From Mangrovitalea sediminis (GTDB lineage: Bacteria; Pseudomonadota; Gammaproteobacteria; Pseudomonadales; Oleiphilaceae): a stretch of DNA of 64,000 nt. The position numbers and the translations under genes are program-made. The stretch lies in the NCBI RefSeq assembly GCF_002514725.1, contig NZ_NTLB01000005.1, positions 62,001-126,000 of the forward strand. Reading direction: 5' to 3'. Shown one piece after another: positions 31,901 through 39,374 of this stretch. The notes below the pieces were generated by a model. The model did no database searches. It was not told where the DNA came from and worked only from the letters and a program-made list of their open reading frames with translations. The first letter of the stretch is position 1, and each line of letters begins with the position of its first letter.

Positions 31901-32095
31901 ATCAACCGCAACCAGATCGGCGCTGTCGTGGGCGTGCAGCCGTTCGGCGGGCGCGGCTTGTCGGGTACCGGTCCCAAGGCCGGCGGTCCTCATTACCTGA
32001 TTCGGTTTGCGACTGAGCGTAGTCGCACGATCAACACCACCGCAGTCGGTGGGAATGCGACGCTGTTGTCGCTGGGTGTGGAAAAAGTCTCCTGA
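28910..32095 (+). CDS. putA: Bifunctional proline dehydrogenase / L-glutamate gamma-semialdehyde dehydrogenase
   Basis: 1061 aa from ATG 28910 with GAGGTGA 5 bases upstream (GTG 28901 is inside that site). It oxidises proline to glutamate through FAD- and NAD-dependent steps with substrate channelling. The proline dehydrogenase barrel spans roughly residues 120-480 with RLVKGAYWDSEIK; the aldehyde dehydrogenase half spans roughly 540-1040 with PWNFPLAIF, catalytic Glu in AETGGQNAM and catalytic Cys in SAGQRCSALR. No ribbon-helix-helix repressor domain precedes the barrel, so unlike E. coli PutA it should not regulate itself. The neighbouring AraC gene is the likely regulator. Confidence 0.95.
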   Translation: MFKASEFLGSAFDDQKRDFFWQAIVGNYAVDETAYLKELLAYNEVVSEEVKTTEAIATDLIRKVRAQDDAVHMIDALLQEYSLDTQEGILLMCLAEALMRIPDKRTADALIRDKMSVADWQKHMGKSESTLVNASTWGLLLTGKVVKLDRRIDGTPANVLKRLVNKCGEPVIRAAMYRAMAIMGRQFVLGRDIKEALSSGRRYRDRGYTYSFDMLGEAAMTAADAKRYLQDYLKAIETVGADDYPANKAPAPSISIKLSALHPRYEQSQEHRVLTELCGTLIELVSFARQRSVAITIDAEEMDRLELSLALFEKVYRSPECRGWGHFGLVVQAYSKRALPVLSWLTKLAKEQGDEIPVRLVKGAYWDSEIKHCQQLGLDGYPVYTRKEATDVSYQACLHFLMSEHTEGAIYPQFASHNAHTVASVLRYAKNRQRRFEFQRLHGMGDALYDTVLAEYAVPVRIYAPVGAHKDLLPYLVRRLLENGANSSFVHRLVDAETPIEHLVQDPRLELQRYESLANDRIPLPSGILEPGRRNSSGVNINVASELEPLQKAIEAWNDKTWSGGPVVNGNLIQEGDKRVVKAPYDQSVEVGSVVWASAEHAGAALDAAGNAFKAWNESPADVRAACLERYGDLMERDRAELMALCAREAGKTWQDGIDEIREAVDFCRYYALQAREKFSKPMLLPGPTGESNELYLEGRGVFVCISPWNFPLAIFSGQIMAALAAGNTVIAKPAEQTSLIAVKAVQLMLEAGFPPGVIQLLPGDGAALGKVLLSDPRVSGVAFTGSTQTAHLINRTLAERPGAIIPLIAETGGQNAMIVDSTALPEQVISDVVQSAFASAGQRCSALRVLYLQEDVAERMEEILAGAMQELHVGNPSQLRVDVGPVIDEEACQDLQKHLDVLKQKGARCIAQAPLSEDCAKGHFLPPSAYEIKGIGELSKEHFGPILHVVRYAAADLDKVIDEINGAGYGLTLGIHSRSESTAAYIEKRVKVGNTYINRNQIGAVVGVQPFGGRGLSGTGPKAGGPHYLIRFATERSRTINTTAVGGNATLLSLGVEKVS

Positions 32096-32100
32096 TTGAC

Positions 32101-32123
32101 CGGGCCAAGGGGACGGCGGCCCG
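32101..32123 (+). terminator. Hairpin after putA
   Basis: CGGGCC / GGCCCG stem with an 11-nt loop beginning 5 bases after the putA stop, followed by the mildly T-rich TGGTTGT. A weak terminator candidate. Confidence 0.4.
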
Positions 32124-32208
32124 TGGTTGTATCCAACGGATTGGTTAATGTGAGCGCAATTGATGAGGGCCGGGTGCCGGTGGAGGACGACGCGAGCGAA
32201 AGGTCGCG

Positions 32209-32237
32209 TTGTTCTTGATCCCAAAAGGGTCTATACA
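32209..32237 (+). promoter_or_regulatory. Candidate promoter of the liv operon
   Basis: TTGTTC (32209-32214), 17-bp spacer, TATACA (32232-32237). A GTGGAA/TTCCAC hairpin (32247-32264) would be at the very start of the leader. Confidence 0.4.
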
Positions 32238-32321
32238 CTGGTGACCGTGGAATTCCGGTTCCACGACCTCCCGGGTTTCATCAACCTATAACTAAAAACG
32301 CAATAGTGCGGAGGAAATGCG

Positions 32322-33452
32322 ATGTTCAAGCTGAAAACTCTTGTCGCAGCAACCGCGATATCCCTTGGGATGTCGGCGACGGCCATGGCGGCCGGTACAG
32401 TAACCTTTGGTGTGCAGGCGCCCATCACAGGGCAGTATGCCAACGAAGGCCAGGGTATCGAAAAAGCCGTCAAGCTGCTGGCTAAACAGCTCAACGATAA
32501 AGGCGGGCTTCTGGGCAAAACGGTCAAAGTCGTCTCCTGTGACGACGAAGGCAAGGCTACCCAAGGGGCTCTTTGCGCTCGTAATCTTTCCAACCAGAAT
32601 GTCTTTGCCGTAATCGGCACTTACACTTCTGGTGCTGCTGGCGCCGCACAGCCGATCTATGCTCGTGCCAACATCCTGCAGACCAGTGATGGAACCGCAG
32701 AGCAGCTGACCCAACACGGTTACAAACTGTTCTTCCGGAATGCGCCCCCCAATAGCGCAGAAGCCAAGTTCACCGGTGAGTACCTGGTGAAAGGCAAGCA
32801 TTACAAGCGCATTGCGGTGTTGTCCGACCACTCCAGCTTCTCCAAAGGTCTGGGTGATGCGGTTGATGAGGCCGTGAAAAAGGAAGGCGGCAATGTCGTG
32901 TTCCGTGGTTACATCAATGCGGGATCCCAGGACTACCGTTCCGTACTGACGACGGTTAAGTCGAAAAACCCGGATGTCATCTATTTCTCCGGTTACTATT
33001 CCGATGGCGGCCTGTTGCGCTCTCAGGAAAAGGATCTGGATATCAATGCGGATTTCGTGGGTGGTGACGCCAACCAGAATGTGAAGTTCGCCCAAATCGC
33101 CGGTCAGGCTGCTACGGGGACCGTGATCGTCAACGTGCCTGCGCCTGAAAACCTGCCGTACAAGGAAGCCAAAGACTTCCTGGCTGATTACAAGAGCATG
33201 TACGGTGAGCTGCCTCCCAGCATCTTTACGCTGACCAATGCCGACGGCATGCGGGCTATCGTCAAGGCCGTTGAAGCAACCAAGAGCTTTGACCCGAACA
33301 AGGTTGCCGACTACCTGCATAACCTGCGCAACTTCCCGGGTATTACCGGTCCGATGGGCTTCGACAAGCATGGCGAGCGGCTTGGTAGCGCTTTCCAGGC
33401 GTTTGAAATCCAACCCGACGGCAGCTACAAGACCGTTTATCCGACCCATTAA
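32322..33452 (+). CDS. livJ: Branched-chain/neutral amino-acid ABC transporter, periplasmic binding protein
   Basis: 376 aa. A cleavable signal peptide (LVAATAISLGMSATAMAA, cut near residue 24) is followed by a type I periplasmic binding fold with the Leu/Ile/Val-binding layout: FGVQAPITGQYANEG, VVSCDDEGKATQGA, VIGTYTSGAAGAAQPIY. First gene of a complete HAAT importer. The specificity cannot be read from sequence; adjacency to putA makes proline or other neutral amino acids possible as well as Leu/Ile/Val. GGAGGAAA precedes the ATG. Confidence 0.9.
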   Translation: MFKLKTLVAATAISLGMSATAMAAGTVTFGVQAPITGQYANEGQGIEKAVKLLAKQLNDKGGLLGKTVKVVSCDDEGKATQGALCARNLSNQNVFAVIGTYTSGAAGAAQPIYARANILQTSDGTAEQLTQHGYKLFFRNAPPNSAEAKFTGEYLVKGKHYKRIAVLSDHSSFSKGLGDAVDEAVKKEGGNVVFRGYINAGSQDYRSVLTTVKSKNPDVIYFSGYYSDGGLLRSQEKDLDINADFVGGDANQNVKFAQIAGQAATGTVIVNVPAPENLPYKEAKDFLADYKSMYGELPPSIFTLTNADGMRAIVKAVEATKSFDPNKVADYLHNLRNFPGITGPMGFDKHGERLGSAFQAFEIQPDGSYKTVYPTH

Positions 33453-33482
33453 CGTAATCGAACAAGACAGGGGCTCAACAAC

Positions 33483-34388
33483 ATGGAAATCTTCTTCCAG
33501 CAGCTCGCAAACGGGCTGACGGTAGGAAGTATCTATGCCCTGATCGCGCTCGGTTACACGATGGTCTATGGCATCCTGAAACTGATCAACTTCGCCCATG
33601 GCGACTTGGCGGTTCTGGGTGCCTTCATAGGACTGACCGTAATCACCAGTTTGACGGGCGCCGGTGCGGCGCCCTCTCACTGGGTCGTGATCCTGGCATT
33701 CGTGGTGGCAGTTTTGGTTGTTGCCATCGCGGGGGTGCTTCTCGAACTCACCGCCTATCGTCCCTTGCGCCATGCTCACCGTTTGTCCGCCGTCGTATCG
33801 GCGTTGGGAGCCTCCATGCTCCTGGAAAACGGCATCATGCTGATCTGGAGTCCGCAAACGCTGACGTTTCCGGAAGGGATACTGCCGTCAACCAATTATG
33901 TGATTGGCGGAGTTGTGCTGAACTCCACCCAAATTCTGATTGTCGCCATTTCGTTCCTGCTGATGCTGGCGTTGTACCTTTACGTCAACAAAACGCGGTT
34001 CGGCACGGCGATTCGCGCTTCTGCGATCGATCAGGATGCCGCTCGCCTGATGGGGATCAACGTCAATCGGGTTATTGTCAGTGTCTTCATCCTGGGCCCG
34101 GCCCTGGGTGCCATCGGTGGCCTGTTTATCGGGATCTACTACCGTCAGGCGGTTTTTGACATGGGGTGGATCTACGGTCTGAATGCCTTTATCGCGGCGA
34201 TTATCGGCGGCATCGGTAATATTCCGGGCGCCATGCTCGGTGGCCTGTTGCTGGGGCTCTTCAACTCCCTCGCGGGTGGCTACATTTCCAGCACATGGCA
34301 GGAAGCGATTACCTTTGCCTTGCTGATCCTTATTCTGCTGGTCCGTCCGACCGGTATCCTCGGAGAAAGGGTGGCGGAAAAGGTATGA
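33483..34388 (+). CDS. livH: Branched-chain amino-acid ABC transporter permease LivH
   Basis: 301 aa, about eight membrane helices. The family start QLANGLTVGSIYALIALGYTMVYGILKLINFAHGD is exact in character, and AIRASAIDQDAARLMGINVNRVI is the conserved cytoplasmic loop contacting the ATPases. It overlaps livM by four bases. Confidence 0.93.
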   Translation: MEIFFQQLANGLTVGSIYALIALGYTMVYGILKLINFAHGDLAVLGAFIGLTVITSLTGAGAAPSHWVVILAFVVAVLVVAIAGVLLELTAYRPLRHAHRLSAVVSALGASMLLENGIMLIWSPQTLTFPEGILPSTNYVIGGVVLNSTQILIVAISFLLMLALYLYVNKTRFGTAIRASAIDQDAARLMGINVNRVIVSVFILGPALGAIGGLFIGIYYRQAVFDMGWIYGLNAFIAAIIGGIGNIPGAMLGGLLLGLFNSLAGGYISSTWQEAITFALLILILLVRPTGILGERVAEKV

Positions 34389-35314
34389 AAAAACTCACGT
34401 CGACCTGGGCAGGTCTGCTGCTCTGGGTACTCGGTCTGTTGTTGGTGCCGCTTTTTGCCGACAACAACTGGATCTTCATCATGTCCTATTTCGCCATCTA
34501 CGCGGTGGTGTCGCTCAGTCAGGACGTTGTCCTTGGCCGTGCCGGTATGTACGACATGGGGCATGCGGTCTATTTCGGTATCGGGGCCTATACGACGGCT
34601 ATCCTGAATACTCAGTATGGGGTACCTATCCTATGGACCTTGCCGATTGCCGTTGTCGTGTCTGCGCTGTTCGGTGCCCTGTTGTCCGCACCGATCGTGA
34701 AGCTGCGGGGGGACTATCTGTTGGTGGCCACCATTGGCTTCAACGAGATCTTCCACATGGCACTGGTTAATGATGTCGGTGGCATCACGGGTGGACCTGA
34801 CGGTATCTACGGTATTGAGGCTCCATCGCTTTTCGGCCATCAGATCATGAGCCAGGGCGGGATCTTCGTGCTCAATTGGATACTGCTCGGTATTGTCCTG
34901 TTGCTGATGAATAACCTCGAAAACAGTCGTCTCGGACGCGTGTTCCGTTACCTGAAGGAAGACGAGCTGGCGGCGACAACGCTGGGCGTTAATGCGCGAT
35001 ATTACAAGATTCTGGCTTTTGCGCTGGGCGCCGGCATCGCAGGAGCGGCGGGTACGCTGTTCACCAGCCTTCTGCAGTCGGTCAGTCCGGGCGCCTTCGT
35101 GTTTACAGAATCGGTCACCCTGTTTGCCATCGTCATCGTAGGCGGTCAGGCGTCCATCCCAGGGGTGCTGTTGGGTGCGGTACTCATGTTTGTCGTGCCC
35201 CAGGTATTCCGTGATCTGGCCGAGTATCGTTACTTCGTCTTCGGCCTCGCGATGATCGTGATTATGGTCCTGCGGCCGCAGGGCATACTGCCCAGAAGGA
35301 GACGACTGGAATGA
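34385..35314 (+). CDS. livM: Branched-chain amino-acid ABC transporter permease LivM
   Basis: 309 aa from the ATG that overlaps the livH stop. A multi-helix inner-membrane permease with the LivM loop FRYLKEDELAATTLGVNARYYKILAFALGAGIAGAAG. It pairs with LivH to form the channel. The ATGA overlap with livG at the other end shows tight coupling. Confidence 0.92.
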   Translation: MKKLTSTWAGLLLWVLGLLLVPLFADNNWIFIMSYFAIYAVVSLSQDVVLGRAGMYDMGHAVYFGIGAYTTAILNTQYGVPILWTLPIAVVVSALFGALLSAPIVKLRGDYLLVATIGFNEIFHMALVNDVGGITGGPDGIYGIEAPSLFGHQIMSQGGIFVLNWILLGIVLLLMNNLENSRLGRVFRYLKEDELAATTLGVNARYYKILAFALGAGIAGAAGTLFTSLLQSVSPGAFVFTESVTLFAIVIVGGQASIPGVLLGAVLMFVVPQVFRDLAEYRYFVFGLAMIVIMVLRPQGILPRRRRLE

Positions 35315-36108
35315 ACGATAACAGTACGCCACTGCTGCAACTGGATAGTGTAGGGATCAACTTCGGCGGACTGCGTGCCGTTGACGATCTCAACCTGAGT
35401 ATTAAAAAAGGTGATGTCGTCGGTCTGATCGGCCCCAATGGTGCCGGTAAAACCACGGTATTCAACCTGATTACCGGTGTTTATAAGCCGACCGACGGGG
35501 TGATTCGCTGGAAAGGTGAGCCGATCAGCGGTTTGCCTCCCTACCGGATTGCGCAACGCCGGATCCTGCGCACCTTCCAGACGATCAGGCTCTTCTCCGG
35601 AATGAGCGTTCTCGAGAATGTGCTGGCGGGTCAGCATATGGAAACGCATCAAACCTGGCTCTCCGGTCTGCTGTCGCTTCCGAAGCAACGCCGGGAGGAG
35701 AAGGCCTTGCGCAAGAGCTGCATGGAGATCCTCGAACAACTGGATCTTGCGTCTATTGCACATGAGGAGGCGACGTCACTGCCCTATGGCATCCAGCGTC
35801 GTGTGGAAATGGCGCGAACGCTGGCGGCCAAACCGGAGTTGCTGATTCTCGACGAACCGGCGGCCGGTCTTAACGACAGTGAGTCCGTGGAGCTCAACAA
35901 GACCATCCTGGGGATCCGCGACCAGGGCGTTACCGTGATTCTGGTTGAACACGACATGAATGTGGTCATGAACGTCACCGACCATATCTGTGTGATCAAC
36001 TTCGGCCGCAAGATCGCCGAGGGCGGGCCAGAAGACATTCGCAACAACCCGCAGGTCATCGAGGCCTACCTGGGTAGCGATGATGACGACGATGAGGAGG
36101 CAGCATGA
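35311..36108 (+). CDS. livG: Branched-chain amino-acid ABC transporter ATPase LivG
   Basis: 265 aa. Walker A GPNGAGKTT, a short LivG-type ABC signature region (LPYGIQRRVEMARTLA), Walker B LLILDEPAAGLN, and the switch His in VILVEHDMN. It ends with an acidic DDDDEE tail. First of two ATPases; overlaps livM and livF by four bases each. Confidence 0.93.
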   Translation: MNDNSTPLLQLDSVGINFGGLRAVDDLNLSIKKGDVVGLIGPNGAGKTTVFNLITGVYKPTDGVIRWKGEPISGLPPYRIAQRRILRTFQTIRLFSGMSVLENVLAGQHMETHQTWLSGLLSLPKQRREEKALRKSCMEILEQLDLASIAHEEATSLPYGIQRRVEMARTLAAKPELLILDEPAAGLNDSESVELNKTILGIRDQGVTVILVEHDMNVVMNVTDHICVINFGRKIAEGGPEDIRNNPQVIEAYLGSDDDDDEEAA

Positions 36109-36818
36109 GCCTGCTGGAAGTGAAAGACCTCAAAGTCGCCTATGGCCACATTGAGGCATTAAAAGGTATTTCCCTGAGCGTCGAAGAGGGTGAAGTCGTC
36201 GCCATTCTCGGTGCAAACGGTGCCGGCAAGACGACGTTCATGCGGTCGCTGAGCGGCTTGCTGAAACCCCGTTCCGGAACCATTCAGTATGACGGGCACG
36301 ACATCGGCAAAGCTCGCGCCGACGCCATTGTCGGATTGGGCATCGCCCAGTCGCCGGAGGGACGTCGTGTCTTCGGCACGCTGACGGTCGAGGAAAACCT
36401 GATGCTCGGTGCTTATACGCGCTCGCGCCCCGAAGCGCTGGAAACGCGCAAGCAGGTCTACGAGCTGTTTCCGCGTCTTCTGGAGCGGAAAGCGCAGATG
36501 GCCGGCACCCTATCAGGCGGTGAACAGCAAATGCTGGCGATCGGCCGGGCCTTAATGGCAAAGCCACGGCTGTTGCTGCTCGATGAGCCCAGCCTCGGTC
36601 TGGCGCCGATCATCGTCAAGGGGATCTTCAGTGCCTTGCGTGATATCCGAGCCTCCGGTGTGACTATCCTGGTCGTTGAGCAGAACGCCCGTATGGCGCT
36701 GAAGCTGGCTGACCGGGGTTATGTCCTGGAAGTCGGGCGCATTGTTCACGAAGACAGTGCCAAGGCCCTGATGGCATCTCCGGAAGTGCAGGAAGCCTAT
36801 CTCGGTAAAGGTCATTAA
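36105..36818 (+). CDS. livF: Branched-chain amino-acid ABC transporter ATPase LivF
   Basis: 237 aa. Walker A GANGAGKTT, signature LSGGEQQMLAIGRALM, Walker B LLLLDEPSLGL, and the LivF-type VEQNARMALKLADRGYVLE (Gln/Asn in place of the usual switch His pair). Last gene of the livJHMGF operon, followed 8 bases later by a compact terminator. Confidence 0.93.
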   Translation: MSLLEVKDLKVAYGHIEALKGISLSVEEGEVVAILGANGAGKTTFMRSLSGLLKPRSGTIQYDGHDIGKARADAIVGLGIAQSPEGRRVFGTLTVEENLMLGAYTRSRPEALETRKQVYELFPRLLERKAQMAGTLSGGEQQMLAIGRALMAKPRLLLLDEPSLGLAPIIVKGIFSALRDIRASGVTILVVEQNARMALKLADRGYVLEVGRIVHEDSAKALMASPEVQEAYLGKGH

Positions 36819-36826
36819 ATTGCGGC

Positions 36827-36850
36827 AGGGCGCAGGGATGCGCCCTTTAT
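36827..36850 (+). terminator. Terminator of the liv operon
   Basis: AGGGCGCA / TGCGCCCT perfect stem with GGGA loop, followed by TTTAT. Confidence 0.75.
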
Positions 36851-36991
36851 CCATTCCTGTCGCTATGGTGACCACTGGCGCCTAATTTTTGGTTCATCGC
36901 ACTTTACCGGGAAAAGCGGCTTTGATTTCAAAGAGAAGTCGCTGCCCCGATACCCCTTTGTCATACCTGGAGGTTAGTGCTTGCTCTATCG

Positions 36992-37147
36992 GTAGGGCGC
37001 AATAACCGAAGGGCATTGCGCCGCATGGCAGCGGGCAAATTCCGAGTTTAACTTCCGGGTGTAGTATCGCCGTTGGTCAGTCATGGGGTGTTGTTACACC
37101 GAGTGGCGTCTCATTCGGCGCAATGCCCTTCGGTTATTGCGCCCTAC
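36992..37147. repeat. REPIN-like element: inverted pair of a 31-bp palindromic repeat
   Basis: The 31 bases at 36992-37022 are an exact reverse complement of 37117-37147, with 94 bp between. Each unit is itself an imperfect palindrome (GGCGCAAT...ATTGCGCC). Paired inverted REPs (REPINs) are non-autonomous elements usually mobilised by RAYT transposases encoded elsewhere; no such gene is in this window. A third copy lies at 43351-43381. Confidence 0.85.
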
Positions 37148-37323
37148 AGCTTTTCACGCTAATCCGCGACGATCCTAATTTTTCCTCCCTGTCTATTCGT
37201 ATTCGCTCCGGCCAGCGCGGCATCCTTAAAAAAGACGTTTCTATAACGTCGTCGTTTCCAATTCTTTTACACGCTTGGCGTCCACGGCTTTCACGGTAAT
37301 CCGCAAAAAATTTTCCATCAAGG

Positions 37324-37350
37324 TGTAACAGCTACCGGGTTCATGCGTCT
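37324..37350 (+). promoter_or_regulatory. Candidate ECF-sigma promoter of the bufferin operon
   Basis: TGTAACA (37324-37330) and CGTCT (37346-37350) with a 15-bp spacer. GTAAC-type -35 and CGTC-type -10 elements are typical of extracytoplasmic-function sigma factors, and DUF2282/DUF692 operons are ECF-controlled in some bacteria. No sigma-70 promoter is evident. The leader would be about 80 nt. Confidence 0.45.
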
Positions 37351-37439
37351 CCTTATCGGAACGCTGAGGAACACCGGCAATGAGCCGCTTACCTTCGTCG
37401 GCGATCACCTGAAACTTTTAACGCTATTGGAGAACGACA

Positions 37440-37694
37440 ATGAACAAGCGCACTTTGATGGTCACCGCAATCTCCAGCCTGCTGGCAATTGGCGCCGCAT
37501 CGGCTTCCGTGAACGCCATGGCGGCAGGCAAGGAGAAGTGTTACGGCGTAGCCAAAGCCGGAAAGAACGATTGCGCCACCAAGACCAACTCCTGCGCCGG
37601 AACGGTGAAACAGGATGGCGACAAGGGGGCGTTCATCGTTGTACCCAAAGGGCTTTGTGAAAAGCTCGCCGGCGGTACGCTGAACCCGATGTAA
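37440..37694 (+). CDS. bufA: DUF2282 bufferin-type precursor peptide
   Basis: 84 aa. A signal peptide (basic MNKR, hydrophobic core, likely cut at AMA-AG near residue 28) leads a mature region of about 56 residues with four Cys: 34, 45, 52 and 73, in the contexts EKCYG, KNDCATK, NSCAG and GLCEKL. This is the DUF2282 pattern. Bufferins of this family are exported RiPPs in which cysteines are modified by the partner DUF692/DUF2063 enzymes to bind copper. Core modification here is inferred from homology and gene order. GGAGA lies 6 bases upstream of the ATG. First gene of the operon. Confidence 0.88.
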   Translation: MNKRTLMVTAISSLLAIGAASASVNAMAAGKEKCYGVAKAGKNDCATKTNSCAGTVKQDGDKGAFIVVPKGLCEKLAGGTLNPM

Positions 37695-37703
37695 ATCCGG
37701 TCC

Positions 37704-37736
37704 GGCGTTGGGGAGAGGTCAGCGCTCCCCAATGCC
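37704..37736 (+). promoter_or_regulatory. Intra-operon stem-loop between bufA and bufB
   Basis: Eleven-pair stem GGCGTTGGGGA / TCCCCAATGCC (one G-U) with an 11-nt loop, no U tract. It starts 9 bases after the bufA stop. It could protect the precursor mRNA or partly terminate, giving more precursor than enzyme. Confidence 0.6.
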
Positions 37737-37784
37737 GCCTTAGGTAATCGCCATTATCATGGTTAAGGACACGGGTGTGGCACG

Positions 37785-38627
37785 ATGAACATAACGGATT
37801 GGGTCGGGGTAGGGCTGCGCGTTCCCCATCATGGGTATTTCATGGCACAACGGCCATCGATCGGTTGGCTCGAAGTGCATAGTGAAAACTACTTCCATGA
37901 CGCGAACCTTCGAGGCGAATTACTCGCGCTGGCAGAGGTTTACCCCATCAGCCTTCACGGTACTGGTCTTTCCCTGGGGTCTGTGGACCCGTTGAGTCAG
38001 CGGCATCTTGCCGCCCTCCGACGCCTGATCGACGAGGTTTCGCCAGTGCGTCTTTCTGAACACCTGAGCTGGAGTTCGGTGGGCGGAACCTATTTTAACG
38101 ACTTGCTTCCGATTCCCTATACAGAAGAAGCCCTCGAGCACATGGTCGCGCGAATCGACACCGTTCAGCAGGCGCTAGGGCGGCAGTTGCTGATCGAGAA
38201 CCCGTCCAGCTATCTGCAATACCGGCAGAGTTCGATGACTGAGTGGGATTTCCTGGCAGCGCTTCCGGAACGGTGCGGCTGCGGCTTGCTGCTTGACCTT
38301 AACAATATCTTTGTCAGCAGCCTGAATCATGGCTTTGCCGTCGAAGATTACCTGTCTGCGGTGCCGTTCGAACACGTCGGGGAGATTCATTTGGCCGGCT
38401 TCGAAGTGCAGCATTTCGATGACGGCGACCTCTGTATCGATACACATAGCCGGCCGGTCTCTGACCCGGTCTGGCAATGGTTTCGCGCGGTGACAGAGCG
38501 CCATGGCAAGCGTCTGACGTTGATCGAATGGGACAGGGACCTGCCAGAACCGGAAGTGCTCCTGGGTGAAGCGGGCAAGGCCAGGGATATCATGACATCA
38601 TTGGCTGCAGCGGAGGTGACTGCATGA
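37785..38627 (+). CDS. bufB: DUF692 multinuclear non-haem iron enzyme (BufB/MbnB type)
   Basis: 280 aa, the family length. DUF692 TIM-barrel enzymes such as MbnB use a di/tri-iron site to oxidise Cys residues of partner peptides into heterocycles. Candidate metal ligands lie in VPHHGYF, HSENYF, SLHGTG, SEHLSW, LIENPSSYL, LLDLNNIFV, EIHLAGF and DTHSRPVSDPVW. It is downstream of the precursor gene and overlaps the DUF2063 gene by four bases (ATGA). The Shine-Dalgarno site is weak (AAGGA 15 bases away), which fits low enzyme dosage relative to precursor. Confidence 0.9.
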   Translation: MNITDWVGVGLRVPHHGYFMAQRPSIGWLEVHSENYFHDANLRGELLALAEVYPISLHGTGLSLGSVDPLSQRHLAALRRLIDEVSPVRLSEHLSWSSVGGTYFNDLLPIPYTEEALEHMVARIDTVQQALGRQLLIENPSSYLQYRQSSMTEWDFLAALPERCGCGLLLDLNNIFVSSLNHGFAVEDYLSAVPFEHVGEIHLAGFEVQHFDDGDLCIDTHSRPVSDPVWQWFRAVTERHGKRLTLIEWDRDLPEPEVLLGEAGKARDIMTSLAAAEVTA

Positions 38628-39370
38628 ATCTCGGTACCTTGCAGCAAGCCTTTGGCGACATGCTATTGGGGCAGCCGTCAGCCATTGCGGATGCCATTTT
38701 CGACAACAGGCCGTGCCAATCGGCGCGGCTCTCTGTCTACCGGAACCATTTTCTCACCAGCTTGCAGGAAGCCTTGTGTGCGACCTATCCCCAGTGCCGG
38801 CGTCTGTTGGGTGACCCTCTGTTCTATAAGTTGACGCGCCGGTATGTCACGGAGCACCCCCCACTGGAATCCTGTGTTGTGAATTATGGTGACGGTTTTC
38901 CCGACTTCCTGGGGGCCAGCGAGGAGCTGGAGGATCACCCGGCAGCGGAAGAGTTGGCCGTGCTGGAGTGGTTGGTGGAACGGAGCAGTTTGTTACCCCC
39001 CGCAAAACCGTTTCCGTTTTCCCGCCTGGAGGCCGTCGATCCTGAGGCCTATGAACACTTGGTATTGCTTCCGGCGGCGAGTCTCCGATTCTGGACGGCA
39101 GGCTACGCTGTCGATCAGCTGTTCGATGCTTTGGTCGAGGCGCAGCCCATCCCGACCCTGTCGCCCGAAACCCTGTACCTCGCGGTGATTCATCGCGAGC
39201 AGGGCATTGCGTTGAGCCGGTTGTCTCCGGTGGCAATGGACCTGCTTGCCCTTTGTCGGGATGAAAGGCCACTGGCGGATCTGCCTGGCGGGCTACAGGA
39301 CACCGTGCTGACCGAGTTGGCTGATCTATTGGGACGTGGGTTGATCGAAGATTTTTCGCTTGGGAGGTAG
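38624..39370 (+). CDS. bufC: DUF2063 partner protein (BufC/HvfC/MbnC type)
   Basis: 248 aa. An N-terminal DUF2063 DNA-binding-like domain (LQQAFGDMLLG, ARLSVYRNHFLTSLQEALCATYPQCRRLLGD, about residues 5-95) is followed by a helical C-terminal part. In related systems the DUF2063 protein forms a complex with the DUF692 enzyme and presents the precursor. The start overlaps the bufB stop. The role is inferred from the family and the invariant gene order. Confidence 0.88.
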   Translation: MNLGTLQQAFGDMLLGQPSAIADAIFDNRPCQSARLSVYRNHFLTSLQEALCATYPQCRRLLGDPLFYKLTRRYVTEHPPLESCVVNYGDGFPDFLGASEELEDHPAAEELAVLEWLVERSSLLPPAKPFPFSRLEAVDPEAYEHLVLLPAASLRFWTAGYAVDQLFDALVEAQPIPTLSPETLYLAVIHREQGIALSRLSPVAMDLLALCRDERPLADLPGGLQDTVLTELADLLGRGLIEDFSLGR

Positions 39371-39374
39371 CATC

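Larger units (their letters stand above)
36851..37439. other. Long intergenic region between livF and the bufferin operon
   Basis: About 590 bp with no credible coding sequence. It holds an inverted pair of REP-like palindromes (36992-37147), a degenerate extra piece of the same repeat (37287-37304), a GACGTT/AACGTC hairpin (37234-37250) and an ECF-like promoter upstream of the DUF2282 gene. Confidence 0.7.
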
